A DNA stretch of 64,000 bases from Pandoraea apista. Lineage in GTDB: Bacteria; Pseudomonadota; Gammaproteobacteria; Burkholderiales; Burkholderiaceae. Made by a program: the position numbers and the translations under genes. The notes under the pieces were generated by a model. It searched no databases and was not told where the DNA came from. It saw only the letters and a program-made list of their open reading frames with translations. Shown piece by piece: positions 1 through 8,641 of the stretch; position 1 is the first letter of the stretch; each line of letters starts with the position of its first letter. The DNA lies in contig NZ_CP013481.2 of assembly GCF_001465595.2 (NCBI RefSeq), positions 4,216,001-4,280,000 of the forward strand, written 5' to 3'.

Positions 1-715
1 GCCACCACGACCCGGTCTCCAGCGGCTTGAACATCATTCGCGTGGCCGCCTCGACCGGCATGTACTGCTTCATCACGTCGCCCGACATGGCCAGGAAGGC
101 CTCCCAGGTCATTGTTTCGAACGGCGGCGGCGAACGCCAGAAGTGATTGAGCGGTTCGAATGCGAACGCAATGTCCTCGTCGCGCACCAACTCACTGCGC
201 GCCACCATGGTGCGCAACCGGCTGATGACGCCATGCTGCTCCACAGCGTTATACCTATCGAAGGTCTTGCGGAAATAGCGATAGTGGCCGACCTCCTCGT
301 TACTCAGCTTACGCATCATCTGCTTGAGCTCCTCGACCGGCATGTACGACTCGAGGCAGCGGTAGATCATCGCCGTCTGCGTCTCCGTAACGCAGCGTGA
401 CAGCGCCTCCAGCGCCAGCGACGGCCGCATGTACTGAACCTCGCAACGCGGCTTGTAACGGGCCAGAAAAGCGTCATAGGCATTCGGCCAGTCGAACTCG
501 GGCCAAACGCGTGCGATATAGTCCTTGGCGAGGCGCCCGTGTTCGACCTCCTCGGGCAGCCAGGTATCGCGCAGCCACGTTCTCATCTCGTCGTCGTCGC
601 CATACATCTGATTGAGGGTGGAGACGAACTCCGGGACGCTGGTCTCGATGAACGACACCGTGGCAAGAGAATAGAAGATGAACGCATTGGTTCGGACAGA
701 CGGCTCTGCTGCCAT
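1..715 (-). CDS. Ferritin-like di-iron protein (partial, 3' end off the window)
   Basis: The reading frame opens at an ATG at 715 and is still open at base 1, so only the first 238 residues are seen. The protein is all-helical and shows two EExxH motifs, E55-E56-V-E-H59 and E140-E141-V-G-H144, plus Glu24 and Glu111 at the spacing expected of the other two helices of a four-helix di-iron bundle. This arrangement is typical of the ferritin/ribonucleotide-reductase-like superfamily, which includes oxygenases and iron-storage proteins; the exact reaction cannot be assigned. It is divergent from the EVE-domain gene across 284 bases. No signal peptide is visible, so it is probably cytoplasmic. Confidence 0.75.
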   Translation of the reverse strand, partial: MAAEPSVRTNAFIFYSLATVSFIETSVPEFVSTLNQMYGDDDEMRTWLRDTWLPEEVEHGRLAKDYIARVWPEFDWPNAYDAFLARYKPRCEVQYMRPSLALEALSRCVTETQTAMIYRCLESYMPVEELKQMMRKLSNEEVGHYRYFRKTFDRYNAVEQHGVISRLRTMVARSELVRDEDIAFAFEPLNHFWRSPPPFETMTWEAFLAMSGDVMKQYMPVEAATRMMFKPLETGSWW

Positions 716-999
716 GACACACTCTCCTATCGGCATAGGGAATTGAACATGTTTCGCTCAAGCACGTAAGTGCGACGGGCGCGAACGGAAGGCTGACGAA
801 CGCGTTGTGCACTGCAACTTCCAGCCTCCGCATCATGGTTCCATACACCACGTTAAACGTCACACGAAGGTCACGAAGGCATAGTATAGGATTTGGCAAA
901 ATATCGCAGCGCGGCAAACAATCGATTACAAACGCGTCACCTTCGAGGGCGTTTGAGCGATGTTTGTTGCTGTTGCACCCACTTAAACTCCGAAACGTC

Positions 1000-1470
1000 A
1001 TGACGCAACGTTACTGGTTGATGAAGTCCGAACCCGAGGAGGCGAGCATCGACGATCTCGCCAGCGCCAGCCATCAGACCCTTCCGTGGACCGGTGTGCG
1101 CAACTATCAGGCGCGCAATTTCATGCGCGACAACATGCAAGTGGGCGACGGTGTGCTCTTCTACCATTCAAGCTGTGCGGCACCCGGTATCGCCGGCCTC
1201 GCGACGGTTGCCTCGACGCCCTATCCCGATCCCACCCAGTTTGACCCGAAAAGTCCGTACTTCGATCCCAAGTCGACGCCGGAATCGCCGCGTTGGTTGC
1301 TGGTCGACGTCAAACTCGATCGCAAAACACGGCTCGTGCCTCTCACCGAAATGCGCCAGACACCCGAGCTGGACGGCATGCTCGTTCTGGCACGCGGTAA
1401 CCGCCTGTCGATCACCCCAGTCTCGCCTGAGCATTGGAAGTTCATCACCAAGCACTTACTTAAAGCTTAG
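1000..1470 (+). CDS. EVE domain-containing protein
   Basis: A 156-residue protein beginning MTQRYWLMKSEPEEASIDDL, the usual start of bacterial EVE-domain proteins (relatives of human THYN1). The family shares a PUA-like fold and is thought to bind modified bases in RNA or DNA. Conserved landmarks are the N-terminal WLMKSEP, the WTGVRNYQARNFMRD segment near residues 32-46, the GDGVLFYHSS segment near 51-60, and the C-terminal LSITPVSPEHW. The ATG at 1000 was chosen over in-frame upstream starts because homologues begin at this MxxRYWLMKSEP sequence. Length is normal for a stand-alone EVE protein. Nothing nearby suggests a defence context; it appears to be a single-gene unit. Confidence 0.9.
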   Translation: MTQRYWLMKSEPEEASIDDLASASHQTLPWTGVRNYQARNFMRDNMQVGDGVLFYHSSCAAPGIAGLATVASTPYPDPTQFDPKSPYFDPKSTPESPRWLLVDVKLDRKTRLVPLTEMRQTPELDGMLVLARGNRLSITPVSPEHWKFITKHLLKA

Positions 1471-1670
1471 AGGAACTCGCTGAACGCCAGGAAAACCGAC
1501 CGGGAACCAAAATTGCTGCGATAGCGTCTGTATAACGTTGCCGGCAAACGCATAGTGCGCACCCACTTATCGTCTCATCGAGCTAAGAGGGCTGCCGCGA
1601 AGGCGGTGCCGGCAATCGGTCAAACGTTCGTCGGTAAGATGCGAACTAACATTCGAAAAAGGACAAAACT

Positions 1671-2378
1671 ATGCGCAAATCTCTCGCTGCTGCTCTTCTG
1701 ATTGCCACCGCCGCCAATGCAGCCTACGCCCAGTCGGGTGACGACGCGAACCGTCAGGTTTCGGGCGTGTTGGGTCTTGAAGCGCACGCCACGAAGGAAG
1801 TCGAACAGGACACCGTGCACATCACGATGTCTGCCCAGGAGCAGGGGCCGGATGCGGCCACCGTGTCGCGCAACCTCACGCAAAAGGCCAATAGCGCGAT
1901 GTCCGTCGCCAAGGGGCAGAGCGGCGTGCAGGTGCAGACGGGCAACGTCTCGCTCTACCCGACGACCAATCGGGACGGCAAGATCACGGCATGGCGCGGC
2001 CGCACCGAGTTGCAGATGACGTCGAGAGATTTCGGCGCGGCGTCGCGACTCGCGAGCCAGATCTCGAATCAGATGCAAATGGACGGCGTGTCGTTCTCGC
2101 TCTCGCGTGAAGCACAGGAGAAGACTCAGGCCGAGCTGACCAACCAGGCCATTCAGGCGTTCCGCGATCAGGCGCAGAACAACACGAAGGCCTTCGGCTA
2201 CAGCAGCTATACGATCCGTCAGGTGCAGGTCGGCTCGAATGCTCCGATGATGCCGCGTCCGTACGCGATGAAGGCTATGGCCATGAGCGCCGACGCCGCT
2301 GCCGCGCCGCCGATGCAACTCGAAGGCGGCAAGACACAAGTGACCGTGACGGTTTCGGGCACCGTGCAAATGAAGTAA
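1671..2378 (+). CDS. SIMPL domain-containing periplasmic protein (DUF541)
   Basis: A 235-residue protein with a clear Sec signal peptide (MRKSLAAALLIATAANAAYA, cleavage expected after AYA near residue 21). The mature part has the SIMPL/DUF541 pattern: an early GVLGLEAHATKEVEQDTVHITMS strand, a QSGVQVQTGNVSLYP segment, a conserved GRTELQMTSRDF region and the closing QVTVTVSGTVQMK strand. Members related to E. coli YggE are periplasmic or outer-membrane proteins linked to oxidative-stress tolerance, but their biochemical role is not settled. The gene ends just before a strong bidirectional hairpin terminator that separates it from matB on the other strand. Confidence 0.88.
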   Translation: MRKSLAAALLIATAANAAYAQSGDDANRQVSGVLGLEAHATKEVEQDTVHITMSAQEQGPDAATVSRNLTQKANSAMSVAKGQSGVQVQTGNVSLYPTTNRDGKITAWRGRTELQMTSRDFGAASRLASQISNQMQMDGVSFSLSREAQEKTQAELTNQAIQAFRDQAQNNTKAFGYSSYTIRQVQVGSNAPMMPRPYAMKAMAMSADAAAAPPMQLEGGKTQVTVTVSGTVQMK

Positions 2379-2435
2379 GTCGGGCCGGGTTGCCGGCCGC
2401 TTGACGCTAGCACGCGCCGGTCAGGCCATGCCAAC

Positions 2436-2465
2436 AAAATGCCGCCCCAACGAGGGCGGCATTTT
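2436..2465. terminator. Bidirectional Rho-independent terminator
   Basis: An 11-bp perfect stem (2436-2446 with 2455-2465) of AAAATGCCGCC pairing with GGCGGCATTTT around an 8-base loop. The A and T runs at the two ends let it work on both strands, ending the SIMPL gene from the left and the mat operon from the right. Confidence 0.85.
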
Positions 2466-2543
2466 CATGTCGGCGGCACATTGCCGCGTTGCCGCGTTGC
2501 CACTTGCGACAACGTGACGCAGCGACGTTAACACGCGGCACGC

Positions 2544-4076
2544 TTATTTGAAGCGCTCGCGCAACAGGTTCTTCTGCACCTTGCCCATCGTGTTGCGGGG
2601 CAATTCCGCGACGACGTGCACCCGCTTGGGCACTTTGAAATTGGCGATGCGTTGCTTGAGTGCGTCGATCACGGTGCGCTCATCGGGTGCCGGCGCCCCG
2701 TCGCGCGGCACGATCACCGCCACCACCGCTTCGCCGAAGTCCGGATGCGGTACGCCAATCACAGCCGACTCCGCCACACCGTCCATTTCGTCGATAAAGC
2801 CCTCGATCTCCTTCGGATAGACGTTGTATCCGCCGGAGATGATGAGGTCCTTCGAGCGGCCCACGATGTGCACGTAACCGTCCTCGTCGAACTTGCCCAC
2901 GTCGCCCGTCTTGAAGAACCCGTCGGCCGTAAATTCTTCTGCCGTCTTTTCCGGCATGCGCCAATACCCGGCAAACACGTTCGGCCCTTTCACCTGAATA
3001 TGGCCGATGTCACCCTGCGCGCACGGCAGGCCGTCATCGCCCACCACGCGAACCGTCACCTCCGGCAGCGGCACGCCGACGGTGCCGGCGCGGCGCACAC
3101 TCGCGGCATTGCCGTGGTACGGGTTCGAGACGAGCATGATCGTCTCCGACATGCCGTAGCGCTCCAGAATCGTGTGCCCGGTGCGTTCGCGAAAAGCATC
3201 GAACGTCTCGCGCAACAGCGGTGCCGAACCCGAAATGAACAACCGTACGTTGCGGCACGCGTCGCGCGTGAGTCCCGGCTCCGCCAATAGCCGCACGTAG
3301 TAAGTTGGCACGCCCATGAACACCGTGGCGCGCGACAGTTGATGCAACACTTCGCGCGCATCGAACTTCGACAGCCAGATCATCTTGCTGCCCGAATACA
3401 AGGCAGCATGGCTCGCGACGAACAGACCGTGCACATGGAAAATCGGCAGCGCGTGCAGCAGCACGTCGCCCCCTTCGCGCTCGCCCCAGCCCCAGAACGC
3501 GTGCAACACGCGCGTGTTGCTCGCAAGGTTGCCGTGCGAGAGCATCGCGCCCTTGCTGCGGCCCGTCGTGCCCGAGGTGTAGAGAATGGCGGCGAGGTCG
3601 TCGGGCGAGCGCGGCACTGTCTCGAAGGTATCGCCGAACCACGCCGCGCGCTCCAGCAGCGAGCCCGTCCGATCGTCGCCCAGGGTGTAGACGTGTTTCG
3701 CCCCGTTTGTGAACGCGATCTTCGAAACCCAGCCGAAATTCGCCGGGCTGCACACTACGACGTCCGGCTCAGCGTTCCCGACGAAATACGCGATCTCTGC
3801 TTCACGATAAGCCGTGTTGAGCGGCAAGTAGACGAACCCCGCGCGTAGCGTGGCGAGGTAGAGCAACAGTGCTTCGGGCGACTTCTCGACCTGCACGGCG
3901 ATACGCGCACCGGGCGCCAGATCGAGACTCGCGAGCAGGTTCGCAATGCGTGCGCTCGCGTGCTCGAGGTCGTCCCAACTGTAGTAAAGCCCTTCGGGCG
4001 TCTCAATGGCGCACGCCGATTTGTCGGCGGGGAAACGTTCGGCAAAGAGTCGGTAGAGGTTGGCGTCTTGCGTCAT
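2544..4076 (-). CDS. matB: Malonyl-CoA synthetase (malonate--CoA ligase)
   Basis: A 510-residue ANL-superfamily adenylating enzyme. It carries the ATP-binding loop YTSGTTGRSKG at residues 166-176, a GDVGKFDEDGYVHIVGR hinge region, the SGGYNVYPKEIE segment and a C-terminal NTMGKVQKNLL with the catalytic lysine. Length and these motifs fit MatB, which makes malonyl-CoA from malonate, ATP and CoA. The call is strengthened by matA, a TRAP transporter and a GntR/FCD regulator in the same cluster. It is the last gene of the minus-strand mat operon, 124 bases after the crotonase gene; that gap holds two short tandem repeats. A strong terminator follows. Confidence 0.93.
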   Translation of the reverse strand: MTQDANLYRLFAERFPADKSACAIETPEGLYYSWDDLEHASARIANLLASLDLAPGARIAVQVEKSPEALLLYLATLRAGFVYLPLNTAYREAEIAYFVGNAEPDVVVCSPANFGWVSKIAFTNGAKHVYTLGDDRTGSLLERAAWFGDTFETVPRSPDDLAAILYTSGTTGRSKGAMLSHGNLASNTRVLHAFWGWGEREGGDVLLHALPIFHVHGLFVASHAALYSGSKMIWLSKFDAREVLHQLSRATVFMGVPTYYVRLLAEPGLTRDACRNVRLFISGSAPLLRETFDAFRERTGHTILERYGMSETIMLVSNPYHGNAASVRRAGTVGVPLPEVTVRVVGDDGLPCAQGDIGHIQVKGPNVFAGYWRMPEKTAEEFTADGFFKTGDVGKFDEDGYVHIVGRSKDLIISGGYNVYPKEIEGFIDEMDGVAESAVIGVPHPDFGEAVVAVIVPRDGAPAPDERTVIDALKQRIANFKVPKRVHVVAELPRNTMGKVQKNLLRERFK

Positions 4077-4101
4077 AAACAGAACCGGATTCGAAACGGT
4101 G

Positions 4102-4168
4102 GATACAGGTGATACAGGGGATACAGCGAAAACGTCGAAGCGTCGAGGCGTCGATGTGTCGATGTGTC
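4102..4168. repeat. Two adjacent short tandem repeats in the matB leader
   Basis: Two different microsatellite-like arrays lie next to each other between the crotonase gene and matB. Bases 4102-4128 are three 9-base units (GATACAGGT, GATACAGGG, GATACAGCG). Bases 4134-4168 are four 8-base units plus a partial (GTCGAAGC, GTCGAGGC, GTCGATGT, GTCGATGT, GTC). They sit in the untranslated stretch immediately upstream of the matB start at 4076. Confidence 0.8.
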
Positions 4169-4200
4169 AGTGAATCGGCAACACCCGGGGGCGCCGGCAC

Positions 4201-5001
4201 TCAGCGCCCACGGAAATCGGGCGGCCGCTTCTCGAGGAACGCCGCCACGCCCTCGCGGTGATCGTGCGAGTCCCAATAAGAGAAGGCTTTCTGCCATTCC
4301 GCCTCGGACAACGGCGGCACCGGCGGTGCAAGCCGGGCGATCAGCCACTTGTTCAATTGCGCCGCAAGCGGTGCACCGGCTGCGAGGCGCCGGGCGCAAG
4401 TGTAGCTCGCTTCTTCGAGTGCTTCATCAGCGACCACACGCGTGAGCAACCCTTTCTCGCGCGCTTCCGCCGCACCGAACACGCGCCCTTCGAGCAAGAT
4501 CTCGAGCGTGACCGCGCGCCCCGCGAGCGCCAGCACGCCACGCAGTTCGCCGGGCGCCATCGGAAAGCCTAGCTTGTTGATCGGCACGCCGAACCGCGCA
4601 CCTTCCCCGGCGATACGCAGATCGCAATGCGCGGCGATCTCCAGACCGCCGCCCACGCAAACGCCTTCGATCAACGCAACGCTCGGGTGCCGGCAACGCG
4701 CCAGCGCGTCGAGCGTGGGCCCGATCACCTCGCCGTGATAGCGGCGCAACGTATCGTAGCTGCCGCGCTCGACCGGAAACTCCTCGATATCGGCGCCCGC
4801 TGCGAAGTTGCCCTGCGCACCGCGAATGACAATGGCCCGCACGCGGGAGTCCTCGTCAAGCGCCTGCAAATGCGCACGTAACGCGCGCCACATCGCCACC
4901 GAAATGGCGTTGAGCTTGCCGGGATTCGATAGCGTCAGTGTGACCCAACCCTCGTCAAGCGAACTGTCGTCGCGCAGGACTTCACTCACACGTGTCTCCA
5001 T
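4201..5001 (-). CDS. Enoyl-CoA hydratase/isomerase (crotonase) family protein in the mat operon
   Basis: A 266-residue crotonase-fold protein. The first oxyanion-hole segment is GNFAAGADIEEF (about residues 64-75) and the second is EGVCVGGGLEIAAHCDLRIA (about 112-131). The glutamate matching Glu144 of rat enoyl-CoA hydratase is present in GGGLE, but the position of Glu164 (FGxPE in hydratases) is Ile in FGVPINKLG, so ordinary hydration activity is doubtful and an isomerase, decarboxylase or hydrolase role is possible. The gene lies 49 bases downstream of matA and upstream of matB, so it is presumably co-transcribed with them. Classical mat operons do not need such an enzyme, so its substrate is unknown. 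Confidence 0.85.
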   Translation of the reverse strand: METRVSEVLRDDSSLDEGWVTLTLSNPGKLNAISVAMWRALRAHLQALDEDSRVRAIVIRGAQGNFAAGADIEEFPVERGSYDTLRRYHGEVIGPTLDALARCRHPSVALIEGVCVGGGLEIAAHCDLRIAGEGARFGVPINKLGFPMAPGELRGVLALAGRAVTLEILLEGRVFGAAEAREKGLLTRVVADEALEEASYTCARRLAAGAPLAAQLNKWLIARLAPPVPPLSEAEWQKAFSYWDSHDHREGVAAFLEKRPPDFRGR

Positions 5002-5050
5002 GATGTTGTCTGGCGTTCGCGGCCACTTCGGTATCCATAAGTCATGAGGC

Positions 5051-6637
5051 TCAGAGCAAGCGCGATACGGCGCGTCCGAGTGCCGGTTCGCCGTCGATGA
5101 GGCGTTGCAGATTGGTGTCGAGTTCGTCGGGCTCGTAGAGGTAGTTCACCATCATGCCGCACGACTGCTTCGCCCCTTTCTTCGAGAGATCCGCCTGCCA
5201 ATTAATGCGCTCCACGCGTGCGCCGTTGCCCAGGTGGAATCGCGCGACCGGATCTCGCGGCTGCCCGCGCACGGTTTCGCGTGCCAGATAGTGCGCGGCC
5301 AGCGCCTCGCCAAGGCTGCGCTGCAACACCTGCATGCTCTTGCGCTCCGGCAACGTTTGCAACCAGGTCATCATCTGCGCCCCGGTGGTGCCCGAGGCCA
5401 GCGACGCCTCCTGCGCCAGCAGCTTCGCCCGCTTCGGGCCAAGCGTCTCGGCAAGCGCTTGCGCTGACAGTTGCCTGAGCCAGTCGTTGAAACCGGGAAT
5501 GGGAGACAGTGTGGCGAAGTTGCGCAGCTTGGGGAAATCGACTTGCAGTTCGTCGATCACGCGCTTGAGCAGGAAATTGCCGAAGCTCACGCCACGCAGC
5601 CCCGGCTGCGTGTTCGAGATCGAGTAGAAGATAGCCCACCGTATGCGACGCAAATCTTCGAGTGGCGCCTTCTCGTCGAGCAGCGAATGCACGTCGGCCG
5701 CCATGTCGGGGACGAAGGCCACTTCGACGAAGATCAACGGCTCGCGCGGCATCCGCGGATGGAAGAATGCGTAACACCGCCGATCGGAATCGAGCCGGTT
5801 GCGTAAGTCGGCCCACGACGAAATTTCGTGCACCGCCTCGTAACGCATAAGCTTCTCAAGCAGCGACGCAGGCGAGTCCCAGGTAATCGGATGCAACTCC
5901 AGCAGGCCGACGTCGAACCACGTCGAGAAGAGACTGCCGAGGTCGTCTTCAAGCGCTGCGAGGCCGGGGAGTGCCGCACGATGGTGCAACATGTCGGCGC
6001 GCCAGCGCACAAGGAACGGCAAGCCGTCGGGCAACGCGTTGAAGCGCTTGAGAAAGCGCACGCGGGCGCTGCCCAGCGCCCCCGCCAGTCCACTGGCGGT
6101 GCGTTTCGCGCTCGCGCCGTCACCGTCCTTGCCCGCATCGGCGAGCGCATTGCCGTCGCTCGCGCAGATATCGGCCACGACCGCGAGCAGTGCCAGTTGC
6201 CCTCCGGGAGACGCCGCATCGTAGCGCGCCATGAAGTCTCGCGCCGCCTCGTTGGCGGCCGAGTCGGTCAGCCGCGCCGACAGACATTGCGTCAACTGAC
6301 GCCGCAGTGCACTCTCCGCGCGCGGCGACAGTTTCTCGGCGACTACCTTTCCATCGCCCTTGTCACCCTTGTCACCCCTGTCGCCCTTGCCATCCTTCGG
6401 ACCGCCGCCCTGCCCGCCCGTCTTGCCCGCGCCGCGCCCGAACCACTGCCCCAGACGCTCGCCCAGCGACGGCTTCGGCGATGGCACAGGCGCGCTGACC
6501 TCGGCCACGCTCTCGGGCGCACTCCTCCCCGGCGAGGAGGACGACGACGATGCTGCTGCTGCCGCCGATGACGACGCCGCAGACAGACTCAGCGATACGG
6601 GAACGGACATGGCTGACATGATCGGCTCATCCTTCAT
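5051..6637 (-). CDS. matA: Malonyl-CoA decarboxylase with a low-complexity N-terminal extension
   Basis: A 528-residue protein with the malonyl-CoA decarboxylase C-terminal catalytic domain. Landmarks are FFHPRMPREPLIFVEVAFV, the active-site region FYSISNTQPGLRGVSFGNF with its serines near 339-341, and PVARFHLGNGA with the catalytic-type His at about residue 468, followed by RINWQADLSKKG. It converts malonyl-CoA to acetyl-CoA and CO2. The start at 6637 has a good upstream purine stretch (AGAGAGGAA); in-frame starts at 6652 and 6661 are also possible. Roughly the first 100 residues are unusual: a Ser/Ala-rich run followed by a collagen-like Gly-Asp-Lys stretch encoded by 9-base repeats. It lies 73 bases after matM. 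Confidence 0.92.
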   Translation of the reverse strand: MKDEPIMSAMSVPVSLSLSAASSSAAAAASSSSSSPGRSAPESVAEVSAPVPSPKPSLGERLGQWFGRGAGKTGGQGGGPKDGKGDRGDKGDKGDGKVVAEKLSPRAESALRRQLTQCLSARLTDSAANEAARDFMARYDAASPGGQLALLAVVADICASDGNALADAGKDGDGASAKRTASGLAGALGSARVRFLKRFNALPDGLPFLVRWRADMLHHRAALPGLAALEDDLGSLFSTWFDVGLLELHPITWDSPASLLEKLMRYEAVHEISSWADLRNRLDSDRRCYAFFHPRMPREPLIFVEVAFVPDMAADVHSLLDEKAPLEDLRRIRWAIFYSISNTQPGLRGVSFGNFLLKRVIDELQVDFPKLRNFATLSPIPGFNDWLRQLSAQALAETLGPKRAKLLAQEASLASGTTGAQMMTWLQTLPERKSMQVLQRSLGEALAAHYLARETVRGQPRDPVARFHLGNGARVERINWQADLSKKGAKQSCGMMVNYLYEPDELDTNLQRLIDGEPALGRAVSRLL

Positions 6638-6710
6638 GGCTTCCTCTCTCATGGCTTGCAATCAAAACAGGTCCGACACATGCCGGACGATCGGCGCGCG
6701 CACGCCCACT

Positions 6711-8054
6711 TCATCCCATCAGTTGGTCAGGCAACCACAACGACAGCCCCGGCAGCAGACAGATGAGAACAACGGCCACGACCATCAACACCACGAACGG
6801 CATGACACCCCACACGATGTCGCGCAACGCGATATCGGGCGCCGTGTTCTTGATGACGAATATGTTCAGCCCCACGGGCGGATGAATCAACCCCAGTTCC
6901 ATCACAATCGTCATGACCACGCCAAACCAGACCAGATCGAAGCCTGCGGCCCGCAGCGGCGGCAGGATGATCGGTGCCGTCATCAGAATGATGCTCACCG
7001 GCGGCAGGAAGAAGCCCAGCACCACGACCATCAGCAAGATGGCGGCAAGCAACACCCAGCGCGACAGATGCAGCCCCACGATCCACTGGGCCGCCGACTG
7101 GCTGATGTGCAGATAGCTCATCACGTACGAGTACAGCAACGACATGCCGATGATGAACATGAGCATGGTCGACTCTCGCAGCGTGCCGGTGAGAATTGGC
7201 GCGAGCTGACGCGGCTTCCACATGCGGTAGATCACGGCGATGAGCGCGAGCGCCAGCAGTCCGCCAAGTCCGGCCGTCTCCGACGGCGTGGCGTATCCGC
7301 CATAAAGCGCCGCCATGACCCCGATGAGCAGCGTCACGAACGGCAACACGCGCGGCAGCAACGCCAGCTTCTCGCGCATCGTGGCCGGCGGCTCGCTCGG
7401 GAACGGCGACGGCGTGCCGTCGCGTGCAAGCGCGAGTTGCGCGAGTCCGTACTCCTTCCGGTAACGCCAGGCCGCGTAGCACGAGAACAACCCCACCAGC
7501 AGCAGCGCGGGCACGATCCCTGCGAGGAACAGGCGCCCAAGCGACTGCTCCGCTGCCACCGCGTAGAGAATCATCGTGATCGACGGCGGCAGCAGAATGC
7601 CCAGCGTGCCGCCGGCCGCGATGATGCCGGCGGCGAACCCCGGCGAATAGCCGCGCTGACGCATCTCCGGAATGCCGGCGCTGCCGATGGCCGAGCACGT
7701 TGCCGGGCTCGAACCGGCCATCGCCGCGAACAACCCGCAGGCGAAGACATTGGCGATGCCGAGGCCGCCCGGAATCCGTCGCATCCAGGCGTGCAGCGCG
7801 AGGTACAGGTCCTGCCCCGCACGCGACTTGCCAATGGCCGCACCCTTCAGAATGAACAGCGGAATCGACAGCAGCGTAATGCTGGCCATCTCCTCGTAGA
7901 CGTTTTGCGTGATGGTATCCAGCGATGAGGCCGGCATGAAGCCGAACATGAACGCCACCGCCACGGCGCCGAGCGCAAACGCAATGGGCATGCCCGAGAA
8001 CATGGCGACGAGCGTGGCGCCGCCGTAAAGCAATCCGATGCCGAGTTCGCTCAT
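6711..8054 (-). CDS. matM: TRAP transporter large membrane subunit (DctM type), probably for malonate
   Basis: A 447-residue, very hydrophobic protein with about 12 predicted membrane segments, matching the DctM/TRAP large-permease family (start MSELGIGLLYGGATLVAMFS, the GSSPATCSAIGSAGIPEM loop, LGILLPPSITMILYAV, FLPPVSIILMTAPI, GLIHPPVGLNIFVI). It forms the ion-coupled translocation channel with the small subunit MatQ. Its ATG at 8054 overlaps the matQ stop by ATGA, indicating translational coupling. The malonate assignment rests on the neighbouring matA and matB and on the known matPQMAB order in Sinorhizobium; other dicarboxylates cannot be excluded from sequence alone. Confidence 0.88.
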   Translation of the reverse strand: MSELGIGLLYGGATLVAMFSGMPIAFALGAVAVAFMFGFMPASSLDTITQNVYEEMASITLLSIPLFILKGAAIGKSRAGQDLYLALHAWMRRIPGGLGIANVFACGLFAAMAGSSPATCSAIGSAGIPEMRQRGYSPGFAAGIIAAGGTLGILLPPSITMILYAVAAEQSLGRLFLAGIVPALLLVGLFSCYAAWRYRKEYGLAQLALARDGTPSPFPSEPPATMREKLALLPRVLPFVTLLIGVMAALYGGYATPSETAGLGGLLALALIAVIYRMWKPRQLAPILTGTLRESTMLMFIIGMSLLYSYVMSYLHISQSAAQWIVGLHLSRWVLLAAILLMVVVLGFFLPPVSIILMTAPIILPPLRAAGFDLVWFGVVMTIVMELGLIHPPVGLNIFVIKNTAPDIALRDIVWGVMPFVVLMVVAVVLICLLPGLSLWLPDQLMG

Positions 8055-8641
8055 GCGTGGCCTCCGTTGCGATCTGATGAGGGCGATGCGTCGCGCGCCG
8101 GCGTTGTCCCCATCTCGCAGGCGCCGATGGCCACTTGCAGCAGCAGTTGCACGGTGAGCAACGTCATGCCGAACGCCATGAGACCGTAGGGAATGGACAG
8201 CGGCGGGCCCCACGTCGAACTGCTGGTCTGGCCGTCGACATAGGCTTCCCAGAACAGCGTCCACGACTTCCAGGCGAAGAAGCCGCAGAACGCGAGCGTG
8301 ACGATGTCCACCAGCCAGCGCCGCACGCGATTCACGCGCGGCGAAAGCAACGTTGTAACGGCTTCGATGCCAATGTGCCCGCGCAGGTGCTGCACATGCG
8401 CTGCGGAAACGAAAGTCGCGCCGACCAGCAGAAACACGGCGGCCTCGTCCTGCCAGTCGGTCGCGAGCTTGAGCACGTGCCGCGCGAACACGCTGTAACT
8501 GAGTACCAGTGCGGCGCCCACCAGCGCCAGCATGCACACGATCATGAGCAGACGGCTCACGCCCTGCAACAGGGCGTCGAGCCGCCGCAACACGCGAGTG
8601 CGCGCCACCGTGGGCTCCGCGCTCACGATGGCCCCGCTCAT
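8051..8641 (-). CDS. matQ: TRAP transporter small membrane subunit (DctQ type)
   Basis: A 196-residue protein with four hydrophobic segments: a first helix near LLMIVCMLALVGAALVLSYS, a second containing the typical DWQDEAAVFLLVGATFVSAAH, a third in WLVDIVTLAFCGFFAWKSW and a fourth in PYGLMAFGMTLLTVQLLL. This is the DctQ pattern; such subunits dock to the large permease and are needed for transport. The start at 8641 was preferred over an ATG at 8710 because it gives the usual length and overlaps the matP stop as ATGA. The same four-base overlap joins it to matM, so the three transporter genes are translationally coupled. Confidence 0.88.
   Translation of the reverse strand: MSGAIVSAEPTVARTRVLRRLDALLQGVSRLLMIVCMLALVGAALVLSYSVFARHVLKLATDWQDEAAVFLLVGATFVSAAHVQHLRGHIGIEAVTTLLSPRVNRVRRWLVDIVTLAFCGFFAWKSWTLFWEAYVDGQTSSSTWGPPLSIPYGLMAFGMTLLTVQLLLQVAIGACEMGTTPARDASPSSDRNGGHA

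Noticed and set aside
6360..7928. A 522-codon plus-strand frame opposite matA and matM, rich in His, Gln and Arg.
   Set aside because: Its low-complexity composition is a by-product of codon bias on the real minus-strand genes.
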